64,000 nt of DNA, taken from contig NZ_CP082249.1 in the NCBI RefSeq assembly GCF_019879105.1, forward strand, positions 1,116,001 through 1,180,000. The letters run 5' to 3'. The translations under genes were made by a program, and so were the position numbers. The notes beneath the pieces were generated by a model, which saw only the letters and a list, made by a program, of their open reading frames with translations, was not told the origin of the DNA and made no database searches. Position 1 is the stretch's first letter; the number at the start of each line of letters is the position of its first letter. Positions 1-8,913 of the stretch are shown here, in pieces. Source of the stretch: Natrinema sp. SYSU A 869 (GTDB lineage: Archaea; Halobacteriota; Halobacteria; Halobacteriales; Natrialbaceae).

Positions 1-451
1 TCGTATCACGGGTCTCGTGGAACCCCTTCCCCCAGAGGTGGGAGGCGTCTCGAAGTTCGACCTCCCCGTCCTCGACGTAGGCGTAGACGGGTTCGTCGGC
101 CTGCCCTTCGAACAGCAACCCGTCGAAGCCAGCCCACTTGAGCCGGGCACCGGACCACCCGCCGTGGTGGCTGTCGGTGACAGTGCCAGTCAGTGGCGAC
201 TTCGTACAGATAGCAATTCGGCCGCTCATCGTGACCTGCGTCCCCGACAACGGGCCGTTCATGAACGCTAGCAGGTTGTCGGGTCCGAGCGGATCGACGT
301 CCGGCCCCTGATCGAAGACGTACTTCACCCCGAGTCCCCGCGCGCCGATATACTTCTTCGCGTCTTCGTCTGGGATCGACTCGTACGCGACCTCCCCATC
401 CGAGAGATCGATTCGTGCGACGCGGTCCTGGAAACCGCCAAGTTCAGTCAT
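1..451 (-). CDS. aor: Aldehyde ferredoxin oxidoreductase, N-terminal part (cut by window edge)
   Basis: Reading leftward from the ATG at 449-451, an open frame runs off the window edge and gives about 150 residues starting MTELGGFQDRVARIDLSDG. It contains the N-terminal AOR-domain hallmarks YIGARGLGVKYVFD, GPDNLLAFMNGPLSGT, SGRIAICTKSPLTG and KWAGFDGLLFEGQA. The family oxidises aldehydes to acids with a tungsten- or molybdenum-bispterin cofactor and a 4Fe-4S cluster, passing electrons to ferredoxin. Metal and cluster ligands lie in the missing part, so W versus Mo and the substrate cannot be judged. It is divergent from the gene at 749 and near other Mo-enzyme genes. Confidence 0.9.
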   Translation of the reverse strand, partial: MTELGGFQDRVARIDLSDGEVAYESIPDEDAKKYIGARGLGVKYVFDQGPDVDPLGPDNLLAFMNGPLSGTQVTMSGRIAICTKSPLTGTVTDSHHGGWSGARLKWAGFDGLLFEGQADEPVYAYVEDGEVELRDASHLWGKGFHETRDT

Positions 452-748
452 GGTTCCTCTAACTCGTTCTCTTTGTGTCGAGTCGTGTTAATTGTTACCA
501 CAAACCAATAACGGACGACCATTTCGTTCACTAACATTACCATTTTTACGATATTCGTTTGACTATACTGGGTCACGAATGAGGAAACGAACCCACCCAG
601 ACGGTCAGCGACGCGAGGACTCGGTTCGGACGGCCGACAATCGGCGCGATCGGCCATCGGTTCGAGGCCGATCGTCACGTGCTCGATGAGCGTGTGCGAG
701 CGAGGGCGTTTTTTCACCGTTCGGAGCGTACTATCACAGCGATCGCCG

Positions 749-1606
749 GTGATCGACATCCCCGATGCACTCGTACGGCTCGAGCAACCAGAATACACCG
801 GTGCGAACCGGTGTCTCCCGTGTACGGCGGTAAACGTCATCATCGCGCTCGCTCTTGCAGCCGGTCTCGGCGTCGCGGTCTCGGCTCTCGCCGGCACGCT
901 GGCGTTTGCAGTCTCGCTGGTGCTCATCGGTCTCCGGGGCTACCTGATCCCAGGTACTCCGACGATCACCCGGCGATACCTTCCCGAGCGCGTGCTCGAG
1001 AGGTTCGGCAAGTCGACGGAGGCGGGCCCGACGATCGAGACGGTATCGCCCGAAGAACTGACAACCGTCCTGATCGCCGCCGGTATCCTGACCGATCAGG
1101 GGGACGAGATCCGACTGGCCGCCGCGTTCGAAACGCGGTGGGACGACCGACTCGCAAACGATGGCGCGGCCGACTCAAGCACGGATGAGATCGAATCGAT
1201 GCTCGGCGCGACCGAGGTCGACCGTCTCGACGAGACTTCGTTCGTCCTCGACGGGCAGAAGCAGGTTCGATGGGAATCGTCCGCGGCACTCATAGCGGAC
1301 GTGGCCGCAGCACCCGGACTCCGAACCCGAATCGACGGCTGGACCGAACTCGAGGTCGACGAACGACGCGACCTCCTGACGGGACTGCGACTGGTACGTG
1401 ACCGCTGTCCGGTCTGTGGCAGCGAGCTGCTGACGACCGCAGAGCGACTCGAGCACTGCTGTCGACGGCCCCGAATCGGGATTCGATCCGTCTGCGAGGG
1501 CTGTGACCGACCGCTGGTTGAACTCGTCGTGTCCGAGTCGAGCGCCGATCCCTGGCTCGAACTGGCCGGAGTGACGGCCGCGAACGGCCAGGTGTCTCGG
1601 CCGTAG
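749..1606 (+). CDS. Conserved haloarchaeal membrane protein with C-terminal zinc-ribbon-like Cys cluster
   Basis: About 285 residues. Near the N-terminus is EYTGANRCLPCTAVN, followed by two adjacent hydrophobic helices (VNVIIALALAAGLGVAV and LAGTLAFAVSLVLIGLRGYLI). A soluble region follows, ending in a cysteine cluster, CPVCGS then HCC and C-x2-C, that looks like a metal-binding ribbon. The GTG at 749 starts the protein just before VIDIPDALVRLEQPEYTG, which I take as the natural N-terminus; an in-frame ATG at 686 would add 21 residues of unlikely composition. No function is known to me. It is convergent with fdhF, with a 10-base gap. Confidence 0.75.
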   Translation: MIDIPDALVRLEQPEYTGANRCLPCTAVNVIIALALAAGLGVAVSALAGTLAFAVSLVLIGLRGYLIPGTPTITRRYLPERVLERFGKSTEAGPTIETVSPEELTTVLIAAGILTDQGDEIRLAAAFETRWDDRLANDGAADSSTDEIESMLGATEVDRLDETSFVLDGQKQVRWESSAALIADVAAAPGLRTRIDGWTELEVDERRDLLTGLRLVRDRCPVCGSELLTTAERLEHCCRRPRIGIRSVCEGCDRPLVELVVSESSADPWLELAGVTAANGQVSRP

Positions 1607-1616
1607 GCACGGCGGC

Positions 1617-3761
1617 TCAGTCGTCGTCGGCCGCCGGATCGGCGGTCTCGCCGAGGGGTTCGATATCGACATCGATCTCCGCAGCGGCGGCCTTGTACTC
1701 GGGGATCTTCGACCGCTCGTCGAGGACGTGATTCGTGAGCTTGTTCGCCGACGCGGCGGCGAAGTGCGGCGTCGTCCAGACGACGCCCTCCTTGGTGTCC
1801 TCGGTCACGTGGGCCTCGAGCGTGATCTCCCCGCGCCGGGAGCGGAGTCGGACGTACTCGTCGTCTTCGATCCCGTAGCGCTCTGCGTCGGCGGGGTGGA
1901 CGTCGACGAAGTTCTCCGGCGTTTGCTTGTTGAGCGTCGGCGATCGCGTGCTCATCGTCCCGGTGTTGTAGTGTTCCTCGAGGCGCGCCGTCGTGAGGAT
2001 CAGCGGGTACTCGTCGTCGGGCGTCTCGGCTGGCGGCTGGTGGGCGACGCCCTCGATGTGGCCCCGTCCGCTCTCGGTGTCGAACTCGTGCTCGTAGAGG
2101 AACGGATCACCTTCGTCGCCGGGTTCGTAGCAGGGCCAGTGCAGTCCTTCCTCACCGAGCAGGTCGTACGTCATTCCGTGGTAGCTCGGACAGACCTGCC
2201 GGAGCTCCTCGAAGATTTCCTCGGGGTCCTCGAAGTCGAAACCACCGGGGCCGAACAGACGCGTTCCGATCTCGCTCAGAATCTCGCGGTCGTGTTTCGT
2301 GTTCTCGTGGACTTTCCCCACGCCGCGCATCCGCTGGACGCGACGGTCGGTGTTGGTGACGGTGCCGCCGCGCTCGGCCCAGGTTGTGGCAGGGAGGATG
2401 ACATCGGCGTACTCCGCGGTTTCGGTCGGGAAGATATCTTGGACGACCGTGAACTCGAGGTCTGCGAGCCGTTCCGCGACCTCGTTGGCGTCGGGCTCGC
2501 TCATCACTGGGTTCTCGCCCATGACGTAGAGGCCCTTGATCGAATCGCCTGCCTCGTAGGAGATTTCGACGTTCGTCAGGCCGGGCTCGTCCGGGATTTC
2601 GAAGCCCCAGACTTCCTCGACGGCTTCACGGGCCTCGTCATCGTCGACGAGCTGGTAGCCCGGCAGGACGTTCGGCATCGCACCGACGTCACAGGTCCCC
2701 TGCACGTTGTTCTGACCGCGCAGCGGATTGACGCCCGTGCCGGGCCGGCCGAGGTTACCCGTGATCAGCGCCAGATTGATCTCGTTTTGTACATTGTCGA
2801 CGCCGCAGGCGTGCTGGCTCATCCCCATCCCGGTGAAGATGGCCGCGTTGTTTGCCATCGCGTACTTCTCCGCCGCCAGTTCGATCTCCTCCAGTGGCAC
2901 GCCGCACTCCTCGGCGGCGGCCTCCTTGTCGAAGTCCTCGAGCGTCTCTTTGAGGTGGTTGAACCCTTCCGTGCGTTCCTCGATGAATTCCTCGTCGATC
3001 CAGCCCTCGTCGGGGTTTTCCTCGTGGTTCTCAAGGACCGTCTTGAGGACGATATTCAACAGCGGGATGTCGGTGCCGGGGTTCAACTGGAGGTGCTGGT
3101 GACGGTCGGTGTCGTCGATCTGGAACGACCGCGATGTCTTGTTGGCGTGTGGATCGACCTGAATGACCGTCGCCCCCTCCAGTACTGCCTGCCGGAAGTA
3201 CTGGCTGTTTGCGATGGGATGTTGCTCGCCAGGGTTCGCCCCCTGAATCCAGAACACGTCGGCCTCCTCGCGGAGGTCGCGCATGCTGTTGGTCATCGCC
3301 CCCGCACCCAGACTTGTCCGCAGCGCCCAGACCGTTGAGGCGTGACACATCCGCGTGCAGTTGTCGACGTTGTTGGTCCCGTAGCGGCGGGCCAGTTTCT
3401 GAAGGAGGTAGTTCTCCTCGTTCATCACCTTCGAGGAGCCGAAAAAGCCCATCGCGTCCGGACCATACTCCTCGTGGATCCGCTCGAGTTCGCTGACGAT
3501 GTACTCGTAGGCCTCCTCCCAGGTGGCCTCGCGGAACTCGCCGTCCTCCTTGATCAGCGGATCGGTGAGTCGGTCCTCGTGGTCGACGACTTCCGTCGCC
3601 GCCCCGCCTTTGATGCAGATGCGGCCCTCGTTGACCGGGGCCTCACCCCACGGCATGAATCGGACGTCGCCGGGTTCCTCGCCTGGCTGTACCTTGATTC
3701 CACAGCCGACACCGCAGTACGGACAGATCGTCTTGACTGGTTCTTGCTGATCACTGGACAT
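1617..3761 (-). CDS. fdhF: Formate dehydrogenase alpha subunit, molybdopterin oxidoreductase
   Basis: A 714-residue bis-MGD enzyme of the FdhF family, expected to oxidise formate to CO2. The N-terminal 4Fe-4S motif CPYCGVGCGIKV gives Cys13, Cys16 and Cys20, with a fourth Cys in GRICIKG (Cys49). NCTRMCHASTV places the metal-ligand cysteine at about residue 139, where E. coli FdhF has selenocysteine 140. Later motifs ANPGEQHPIANS, MGMSQHACGVDNV and the C-terminal cofactor-cap region (YPLILTTARLEEHYNTGTMSTRSP) are intact. There is no adjacent FeS or membrane subunit, so the electron acceptor is unknown. mobA lies 0.8 kb away. Confidence 0.92.
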   Translation of the reverse strand: MSSDQQEPVKTICPYCGVGCGIKVQPGEEPGDVRFMPWGEAPVNEGRICIKGGAATEVVDHEDRLTDPLIKEDGEFREATWEEAYEYIVSELERIHEEYGPDAMGFFGSSKVMNEENYLLQKLARRYGTNNVDNCTRMCHASTVWALRTSLGAGAMTNSMRDLREEADVFWIQGANPGEQHPIANSQYFRQAVLEGATVIQVDPHANKTSRSFQIDDTDRHQHLQLNPGTDIPLLNIVLKTVLENHEENPDEGWIDEEFIEERTEGFNHLKETLEDFDKEAAAEECGVPLEEIELAAEKYAMANNAAIFTGMGMSQHACGVDNVQNEINLALITGNLGRPGTGVNPLRGQNNVQGTCDVGAMPNVLPGYQLVDDDEAREAVEEVWGFEIPDEPGLTNVEISYEAGDSIKGLYVMGENPVMSEPDANEVAERLADLEFTVVQDIFPTETAEYADVILPATTWAERGGTVTNTDRRVQRMRGVGKVHENTKHDREILSEIGTRLFGPGGFDFEDPEEIFEELRQVCPSYHGMTYDLLGEEGLHWPCYEPGDEGDPFLYEHEFDTESGRGHIEGVAHQPPAETPDDEYPLILTTARLEEHYNTGTMSTRSPTLNKQTPENFVDVHPADAERYGIEDDEYVRLRSRRGEITLEAHVTEDTKEGVVWTTPHFAAASANKLTNHVLDERSKIPEYKAAAAEIDVDIEPLGETADPAADDD

Positions 3762-3953
3762 TGGTCTCCTCCAGGTATCGCACCCGTTAGTCGAATCAAA
3801 CTACCTGCATATGCATGATACTTTCTACCACATGAACGGTATGTAGCCGCGAGCGACGGGTTGAGCGACCGGATCGACCAAATACTGGCGGCGTCGGCCG
3901 AGACCAACGCGGTGGGGTAACGCTGACGACCATGCGTGTAAAACCCTCGAACG
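3762..3953. promoter_or_regulatory. Divergent promoter region of fdhF
   Basis: A 192-base spacer between the divergent fdhF and the hypothetical gene at 3954. The part nearest fdhF is AT-rich and contains the palindromic TGCATATGCA, which also provides TATA-like sequence reading toward fdhF. Nothing else is recognised. The promoter call rests on position and composition only. Confidence 0.35.
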
Positions 3954-4520
3954 ATGGTGCTCACGCGTTCGCTCGTGAACTCTCGGGCTCACGAGTATCG
4001 GGAGCAGGAACCCCTGTACGCCGTAGAAGAGGAACAACTCGAGACGCTCCCGTCGGCGTTCACGTCGGGCGAGTACGGCCGGCGGGACGCGGTCTGGGTC
4101 GTCAGATGGTACTACCGACGATTCCTCGGGGACTACCCTGACGACGAGCGACGGGACGCGGAGGAGCGGTTCCGGAACAACGACGTCGAGGCCGTCCGAG
4201 ACGCCATCGCCGACGCCGTCGACGCGAGCGACGCCGCCGCGGGAGTTGACTCGCTGACCACTCTCGAGGCTGTCGACGTGCCCGTCGCCTCGGCGTTCCT
4301 CATGTTTATCGACCCCGAGGAATACGTCGTCGTCGGCCCTCGAGAGTGGTCGGCACTCCGGGAGGCCGGCGAACTCTCCCGGCCATATCCCGATCCGCCG
4401 TCCGTTTCGCAGTACGAGACCTATCTCGAGTGCTGCCGCTCGCTTGCAGCCCGCTTTGATTGCGATCTGTGGACGTTGTACCGGGCGCTCTGGCGGCTAT
4501 CGGAATACGCGACCGAGTAG
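3954..4520 (+). CDS. Conserved haloarchaeal hypothetical protein
   Basis: A 188-residue soluble acidic protein. The middle (VDVPVASAFLMFIDPEEYVVVGPREWSAL) and the end (YETYLECCRSLAARFDCDLWTLYRALWRLS) recall proteins of the helix-hairpin-helix DNA-glycosylase fold, which share the pattern 'special-pair small residues, F-x-D/P-x-x-Y, then a C-terminal ALW'. I see no catalytic Lys/Asp motif, so no enzymatic role is assigned. It ends 58 bases before mobA on the same strand and could be co-transcribed with it. Confidence 0.8.
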   Translation: MVLTRSLVNSRAHEYREQEPLYAVEEEQLETLPSAFTSGEYGRRDAVWVVRWYYRRFLGDYPDDERRDAEERFRNNDVEAVRDAIADAVDASDAAAGVDSLTTLEAVDVPVASAFLMFIDPEEYVVVGPREWSALREAGELSRPYPDPPSVSQYETYLECCRSLAARFDCDLWTLYRALWRLSEYATE

Positions 4521-4578
4521 GACTATGACCCGGGTGTTCGACCAGAAGTTTTTGGTATCGCTGGACGAACGGTCGACC

Positions 4579-5223
4579 ATGAACCGCGAAACTGGCCGAG
4601 ACGAGCGCACGGGGGTCGTCCTCGCAGGCGGTCACTCGACCCGCTTCGGTGATGACGACAAGGCCGTCGCCGACCTCGCCGGAACACCGATGATCCGCCA
4701 CGTCGCCGACCGGATCGAGCCCGTCGTCGACGACCTGGTCGTCAACTGCCGCGAAGCGCAGGTCCCGGCGATCCGCAGGGCACTCGAGGGCGGACCCAAC
4801 GCCTCGTTCGCAACCGATCCAATCCCCGACCGCGGGCCGATGGCGGGAATCATGACCGGGCTTCGAGCAGCCGCGGGCGAGTACGCTCTCGTCGTCGCCT
4901 GCGACATGCCGTTCGTCGATCCCGCCCTCGTCGACCACCTCTTCGACCGAGCGGCCGGCCACGAGGCCGCGGTTCCGCGGCTCGACGACCAGTGGTTCCA
5001 GACCACCCAAGCCGTCTACCGGGCCGAGCCGATGATCGACGCCTGTGAGCGCGCCCTCGAGCGCGACGAGCGAAAAATCGTCGAACCACTGTTCGACCTC
5101 GACTACGTCGTCGTCGACGAGGACGAGATTCGCGACCACGCAGCGCTCGAGACCTTCGAGAACATCAACACCCGCGAGGAGGTCGAGGACGCGACTGAGC
5201 GGCTTCAAGAGGACCGAACGTAA
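4579..5223 (+). CDS. mobA: Molybdenum cofactor guanylyltransferase
   Basis: A 214-residue nucleotidyltransferase-fold protein that joins GMP to molybdopterin, producing the MGD cofactor used by enzymes such as FdhF. The start is MNRETGRDERTGVVLAGGHSTRFG, with the nucleotide-binding GVVLAGGHSTRFGDDDK loop. DRGPMAGIMTGLRA and VVACDMPFVDP, carrying the metal-binding Asp, follow. An upstream in-frame ATG at 4444 lies inside the preceding gene, so the ATG at 4579 is preferred. The neighbouring formate dehydrogenase is a plausible client. Confidence 0.9.
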   Translation: MNRETGRDERTGVVLAGGHSTRFGDDDKAVADLAGTPMIRHVADRIEPVVDDLVVNCREAQVPAIRRALEGGPNASFATDPIPDRGPMAGIMTGLRAAAGEYALVVACDMPFVDPALVDHLFDRAAGHEAAVPRLDDQWFQTTQAVYRAEPMIDACERALERDERKIVEPLFDLDYVVVDEDEIRDHAALETFENINTREEVEDATERLQEDRT

Positions 5224-5409
5224 CGCCGATTACGTCCGGCTGTCACCGCTCGAGGACGTCCACACTGCCGGTACAATCGGGGTGTCCCCATCGGTTCGGT
5301 GCACTACGACTCCACCGGGGCAGCCGTAAGTCCACTGCCGCCGCTGCGACGAAGCACAGCGCGTTGCTCTCGTCGATTCTGCCTCTCCGTGCCTGACGCG
5401 TGTCCAGAG

Positions 5410-5832
5410 CTACTCGACCTGAACCGTCCCGACCATCCCGGAACTCTCGTGGGGAATACAGTAGTATTCGTACGTTCCGGGTACCTCGAATGTCCGCTCG
5501 TACTCGGAATTCGGCGAGAAGAGGCCCGCTGTCACGTTATTTCTCGCGGCACGCTCGGACTCGAAGCCCCCGCTTGCGAAGTACGCGGCATCGTCCGGGA
5601 GCTCGGCTTCGGAAGCGGTGACCGTGTGATCGACGTTGCTCGTGTTCTCCCAGATCACGGTCCGGTCGGTTCCGATCGTCATCACCGCCGGATCGAACCC
5701 GAAATCACCGGTCATCGTGACGGTCCGATCGGTCGACGACCGCCTGTTCAGACACCCGGCGGTACCGATCGTCGCAAGCGCGGCACCGCTGAGACGTAAG
5801 ATCGTCCGCCGATCACAGCAGTCGGATGGCAT
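5410..5832 (-). CDS. Halocyanin-like blue copper protein (lipoprotein)
   Basis: 140 residues. The N-terminus CCDRRTILRLSGAALATIGTAGC combines a twin-arginine motif with a lipobox ending at Cys, so the protein is probably Tat-exported and lipid-anchored. The cupredoxin domain holds the type-1 copper ligands: His in NVDHTVTAS, then Cys, His and Met in EYYCIPHESSGMVGTV. Such proteins carry single electrons outside the membrane. It lies 29 bases downstream of the ZIP permease and appears to be the last gene of the multicopper oxidase-ZIP-halocyanin operon, which suggests it serves as electron acceptor or copper partner of the oxidase. Confidence 0.9.
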   Translation of the reverse strand: MPSDCCDRRTILRLSGAALATIGTAGCLNRRSSTDRTVTMTGDFGFDPAVMTIGTDRTVIWENTSNVDHTVTASEAELPDDAAYFASGGFESERAARNNVTAGLFSPNSEYERTFEVPGTYEYYCIPHESSGMVGTVQVE

Positions 5833-5861
5833 TGGATACGATGGATGAAACGTGGGTCGTG

Positions 5862-7112
5862 TTAGATCGCGACGAAGAGATCGGTCGCGTACATCACGCC
5901 GAAGCCGATCAGGAAGGCCAGCAGATTTGTGGCGCTTCCGACGCGTCCACCCGCGTCACGAACCATCCGTGCGATCTCCCAGTCGACCTGGAGGATCGCA
6001 CCGACACCGATCGCGAGGAAGAACGCACCGACCGTCGGCGAGTAGGCGAGGCTCCCGATCCATCCGCCGAGGATGACGGGTGCGCCGGCGAGGAGACCGA
6101 GTGCCACGAAGTGCCACCAGGCCGGGCGCTCGTCGCGCGCGACCGGCGCAACGACGGCCGGCCCTTCGGTCACGTTGTGGAGCATGAACCCGATGACGAG
6201 GAACGCACCGAGCGAGACGCGACCGAGCGCGAACGAACTCCCGATGGCGAGTCCCTCCGCGAGGTTGTGTAAGCCAATTCCAAGCGCCACCAGATACGCG
6301 ACCCAGAGACCGCTGCTCGCTCGACTGTCACCGGCGGCGGCGCGTCCCTCCCGCCACGAACTGATCGACTGGACGAGTAACAGGGCACCAAGAATGCCGG
6401 AGACGACCAGGAGGTTGCCTTCGTAGGCACCCGGGATTCGCTCGGCGAGTTCGAACGCCTCGAACCCGGCGTCGAACGCAAGGAAGCCGAGCACGCCGGT
6501 GGCAAACAAGAGAACGGCGTGCAAAGTGCGGTCACTCATCGTCCGGATGTACGGGAACCAGAGCATTCCGAGCGCGACCGGAATCACCCCGACGAACAGT
6601 CCGATGAGCGCCAGCGTCCACAGGACGTCAGCGCTGAATCCGGGCGTCTGCTGGGGTGCTTCGATATCGTGACCGATCGTCGTGCCGTCCGAGAGCACGA
6701 GATCGACTTCGAGATCCCAGCCCGGGTTCCAGTGATACGGAACAGTGACGCGTGCGCTTTCTCGCGGCTCGAGCGTCCGGTCACCACCAGCGCCCTCGAC
6801 GCGGAAGTCCCAGTAGGCCTCGTCGACGAGGACCTGAGAGATCGTCACTTCCTCCGGGCCGTTGTTCGTGACGTGCAGGACGACGGTGTCATCACTCGGC
6901 AGCGTGGTGTGAGTGACCGTCACGTCGGGGAGCGGTTCACCGCTCTGTACCCCTGCGAGGGGAGAGGTGAACACGAACGCGCCCAAGACGAGTACGAGCA
7001 ACACGATCGGGAGCAACGCGGTGACCCATCGTGGGACGCCGAATGGCTGCCCGAGCTCGTTCTCGGCCGTTACGCCTCCGTCCGTCGTCGTCTCTCGTCG
7101 GTTATCCGCCAT
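5862..7112 (-). CDS. ZIP-family metal permease with extra N-terminal exocytoplasmic domain
   Basis: 416 residues. A first membrane helix (about residues 29-48) is followed by a roughly 110-residue beta-rich exocytoplasmic segment (VTVTHTTLPSDDTVVLHVTNN onward). About eight helices then form a ZIP transporter. Metal-site motifs are GLHNLAEGLAIGSS and the following helix's FMLHNVTEGPAVV. ZIP proteins import divalent metals such as Zn, Fe or Mn. The start codon directly abuts the stop of the multicopper oxidase, implying translational coupling, and halocyanin follows. The extra exocytoplasmic domain could receive metal from, or dock with, the oxidase (inference). The substrate is unknown. Confidence 0.85.
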   Translation of the reverse strand: MADNRRETTTDGGVTAENELGQPFGVPRWVTALLPIVLLVLVLGAFVFTSPLAGVQSGEPLPDVTVTHTTLPSDDTVVLHVTNNGPEEVTISQVLVDEAYWDFRVEGAGGDRTLEPRESARVTVPYHWNPGWDLEVDLVLSDGTTIGHDIEAPQQTPGFSADVLWTLALIGLFVGVIPVALGMLWFPYIRTMSDRTLHAVLLFATGVLGFLAFDAGFEAFELAERIPGAYEGNLLVVSGILGALLLVQSISSWREGRAAAGDSRASSGLWVAYLVALGIGLHNLAEGLAIGSSFALGRVSLGAFLVIGFMLHNVTEGPAVVAPVARDERPAWWHFVALGLLAGAPVILGGWIGSLAYSPTVGAFFLAIGVGAILQVDWEIARMVRDAGGRVGSATNLLAFLIGFGVMYATDLFVAI

Positions 7113-8374
7113 TTAAACCACCTCGAAGAAGCTCATCCAGCCGAGTTCGGCGAACTCCGACTGGTGAGCGTGGAACATGTACAGCCCCGGTTCGTGATCG
7201 GAGTAGTCGAGTTCGATGATACCCCGCTGCGCCTGCGTCTGCATGATAGTGTCGACGGTCTGTCGCGTCGGCAACAATGTCGTTCCGTGGTCGTAGTACT
7301 CGAAGAACTGCGAGTGGGTGTGGAAGGAATTGATGGGGTCGAACTCCGTCGTGTTCACGAGATACACCCGCTGACGTTCGTTCTTGTCGATCTGGATGGG
7401 GTGTTTCGTCTCGCCAGCCTTCCAGTCGCCGTTCCCGTCGGTCTCGCCGACACCGTAGGCGAAGGCCCGCGTGTTCGCGGCGTACACCTCGTTTTCGCCG
7501 TCGAAGTCGGTGTCGAACGAGTTCATCACGATCACCAGCTCGTTGACGGCGTCGTTCTCGGCGTACTCGTGGTTGCGCGTCCTGGCTTCGGTGACCAGGT
7601 CATCGACCATCGTGTCGGTGATCTGGCTCGGATGATCGGTCACGTAGTCGGCCGGGGTATTCCTGACTCGTTCGGGATCCGGGTCGACGATGATCGTGCC
7701 GTAAAGGCCTCGATGGATGTGCTCTTTTAACGGCAGCGAGTGGCAGTGATAGAAGTGCACGCCGGCGGGCTGTGCAATCCACTCGTAGGTGTACGACTCG
7801 CCGGTCTCGAGCACGCCGGGTCCGTTCTGGGGGATCCCGTCCATTTCGGGGTTGAGATTCTTCAGGTGAGGATGAATCGTGTGGGCGTGCCGCCCGAGGT
7901 TTCGAACGTGACTCGAATGAGATCACCCTCGACGGCGCGGATCGTCGGCCCCGGCACCTGCCCGTTGAACGCCCAGGCTTCGAACTCGATGCCGGGTGCG
8001 ATCGTGATCGTCGTGTCGACTGCGGTGAACTCGAACTCTCGAACGGTTCGACCGTCCTCCTCGTAAACCCGCTGTGGGACGGTGTCCTGACCGCCGTCCC
8101 CGGTGTTGAACGTAGTCAGGAACTCGTGGGGATCGAAATTCGCATCGCGATATTCGTCGACGGCACCGAATGTACCGTGTTCGTCCTCGTCATCGTGACC
8201 GGAATTGGCACCCGCCTGTGTGCTCCCGATCCCGATAGCTGCACTCCCGGCGATCCCCAGCCCGCCGAGCACCGTTCGTCGGCTGACGTCCGGCTTCTCA
8301 CCGACTGCCTCGACGAGTCGCTCCTCGAGCTGTTCTGTCAGTTCAGCTGCGCTGTTATAATCTATCGATGGCAT
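7113..8374 (-). pseudogene. Two-domain multicopper oxidase, frameshifted (one base missing near 7903)
   Basis: The N-terminal part starts at 8374 with the Tat signal DVSRRTVLGGLGIAGSAAIG and runs to a premature TGA at 7862. The other part reads in another frame from about 7900 to 7113. Inserting one base near 7903 restores ...VTF(R)NLGRHAHTIHPHLKNLNPEMDGIPQ and a 420-residue protein. Copper ligands are HAHTIH, HFYHCHS, FHTHSQ and MFHAHQSEF. It is an exported laccase/nitrite-reductase-like oxidase leading the operon with the ZIP permease and halocyanin. The break is probably a sequencing undercall, since five other genes here show the same defect and both halves are well conserved. Confidence 0.85.
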
Positions 8375-8430
8375 TTTCTCGTTTCCAACCTGGGAACTCG
8401 ACTGTTCACGTTCGGGTGTTAGACAACCTT

Positions 8431-8462
8431 CTATATTAATTTGACGCGTCTAAACCTAGGTT
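8431..8462 (-). promoter_or_regulatory. Promoter and operator-like box of the multicopper oxidase operon (copy 1)
   Basis: On the minus strand a TATA-like AATTAATATAG lies about 60 bases upstream of the oxidase start. Directly upstream of it is a 26-base element (8437-8462) containing the palindromes AACCTAGGTT and GACGCGTC. The same element, 22 of 26 identical, recurs at 8677-8702. Its position next to the TATA box fits a regulator or recruiter site, possibly metal-responsive given the genes it precedes (inference). Confidence 0.5.
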
Positions 8463-8676
8463 GAGTCTAATCGAAAGTAGGGGCTGGTAAAATTCCAGAT
8501 GGGAAGTAGCGGATGACGTCCTCGACGGGACAGCTCCTTCGTTACTACTGGTCACTGACGATGTATCAGTGCGTATGCATTCGGCGGTAGCAGAGGTTTT
8601 CACCCGCTCGGCTGATTCTTCGCGGAAGGAATCGGTCGCTTTGAGCGACTCATCGTGGTGTCACTTGAACCCACTA

Positions 8677-8702
8677 TAATTAGACGGGGCTAAACCTATG
8701 TT
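8677..8702 (-). repeat. Second copy of the 26-base promoter box
   Basis: This copy matches 8437-8462 at 22 of 26 positions, including the unbroken core CTAAACCTA, and like it is flanked by a CTATA sequence on the same side. It could be an upstream second promoter of the oxidase operon. I found no credible small gene between the two copies. Confidence 0.5.
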
Positions 8703-8913
8703 TCGGTCCTGATCCCCCGCTTGACGCAGGCGGGGAATTCGAACCCGGATCAGCCTCGCTGAAAGACCGGCCCATCCGTGTCTCGTGAGAGATTCCGGCC
8801 GACAACCCCGTTTTCGAACGATGAAATGCGATTGCACTCGCGATCGAGGCGGAGCGGATCGGCTCGAGGAAACAATCCGACTCCGGTCCTCGAACCGTGA
8901 CACGAGTCGGAGA

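Larger units (their letters stand above)
8375..8913. other. 539-base intergenic region
   Basis: Besides the two 26-base boxes, it contains a strong hairpin at 8715-8735 (CCCCGC / GCGGGG, loop TTGACGCAG) nested in a longer CTGATC...GATCAG pairing (8709-8753). I see no open frame with haloarchaeal codon bias. The hairpin resembles the right ends of haloarchaeal IS200/IS605-type elements, but no transposase or TnpB remnant accompanies it, so this is only a possibility. Confidence 0.45.

Noticed and set aside
1728-3338. 536-codon plus-strand open frame across fdhF
   Set aside because: It is antisense to the well-supported formate dehydrogenase gene and resembles no protein family.
3330-3360. Selenocysteine codon in fdhF
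   Set aside because: The corresponding position encodes Cys (TRMCHAST). No in-frame TGA occurs.
7880-7920. Programmed frameshifting in the multicopper oxidase
   Set aside because: There is no slippery heptamer or downstream structure, and five other genes show the same one-base loss, so sequencing error is simpler.
8735-8752. tRNA T-arm-like GGGTTCGAATTCCC sequence on the minus strand
   Set aside because: No acceptor, D or anticodon arms can be paired around it; it forms part of a simple hairpin.
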